DNA of 6,744 nucleotides, taken from Candidatus Bathyarchaeota archaeon. Lineage in GTDB: Archaea > Thermoproteota > Bathyarchaeia > TCS64. Location of the stretch: the NCBI GenBank assembly GCA_026014515.1, contig JAOZIG010000109.1, positions 296-7,039 of the forward strand, read 5' to 3'. Positions within the stretch are counted from its first letter, which is position 1. Each line of letters starts with the position of its first letter. Shown here piece after piece: positions 6,680 through 6,744 of this stretch. The position numbers and the translations under genes were made by a program. The notes beneath the pieces were generated by a model. The model was not told where the DNA came from. It saw only the letters and a program-made list of their open reading frames with translations, and ran no database searches.

Positions 6680-6744
6680 CTAGATTTTTTCCGAGATAAG
6701 CAGCTTTCTACCCTCTGAAAAGATTACGGGTTTTATGTTCATGT
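6680..6744 (-). CDS. Possible C-terminal tail of a further minus-strand gene (cut by right edge)
   Basis: One minus-strand frame stays open from the right edge to a TAG at 6680-6682, encoding MNIKPVIFSEGRKLLISEKI at the end. The other two minus frames are interrupted within this stretch. The peptide looks protein-like, and the stop lies 30 bases before the AbgB TATA box, as expected for an upstream neighbour on the same strand. Twenty codons are too few to name a family, and a chance open stretch is quite possible. Confidence 0.25.
   Translation of the reverse strand, partial: MNIKPVIFSEGRKLLISEKI

Noticed and set aside
1..6744. CRISPR arrays, tRNA or rRNA genes, insertion sequences, attachment sites
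   Set aside because: No regularly spaced repeats, cloverleaf-like segments, transposase frames or long terminal repeats were seen; almost all bases are in the six genes.

Overview
The window holds six recognisable protein genes and very short intergenic gaps. It looks archaeal: starts have no convincing Shine-Dalgarno sequence, and TATA-like boxes sit about 22 to 28 bases upstream of most starts, which fits leaderless or near-leaderless transcripts. The convergent gene end is a bare T-tract arrangement. Base composition is moderate, with no strong GC extreme. An Asgard-type or other mesophilic archaeal genome bin is plausible, but this is a guess from style, not from a marker gene.

Layout. 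Bases 1-1998 carry three minus-strand genes. These are the N-terminal part of a CutC-family protein cut by the left edge, a small flavin-binding protein of the pyridoxamine-5'-phosphate-oxidase/NimA type, and a class III PLP aminotransferase. A 112-base divergent promoter region (1999-2110) separates this last gene from a plus-strand class I/II PLP aminotransferase (2111-3226). A large plus-strand hydrolase of the alpha-amino acid ester hydrolase / CocE-NonD (S15) family follows (3292-5148). It converges, across 29 bases of T-tracts, on a minus-strand M20 amidohydrolase of the AbgB type (5178-6620). The last 124 bases hold the M20 promoter and possibly the C-terminal tail of another minus-strand gene.

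How the genes may work together. Most genes appear to have their own promoter, so this is a neighbourhood rather than an operon. The four large genes all act on amino acids or on amino-acyl esters and amides: two unrelated aminotransferases, a serine esterase/amidase that recognises a free alpha-amino group, and a metal-dependent amidohydrolase. A scavenging role (release amino acids from conjugates, then transaminate them) is a reasonable inference but is not shown by the sequence.

Most unusual points. (1) Synonymous codon endings switch abruptly between A/C-ending and T/G-ending blocks within single genes and irrespective of coding strand. (2) The class III aminotransferase has Asn in place of the Asp that normally contacts the PLP pyridine nitrogen, lacks the usual GRTG loop, and has a TTG start with a competing out-of-frame ATG. 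(3) A complete alpha-amino acid ester hydrolase active site sits in what looks like an archaeal context, without a signal peptide.
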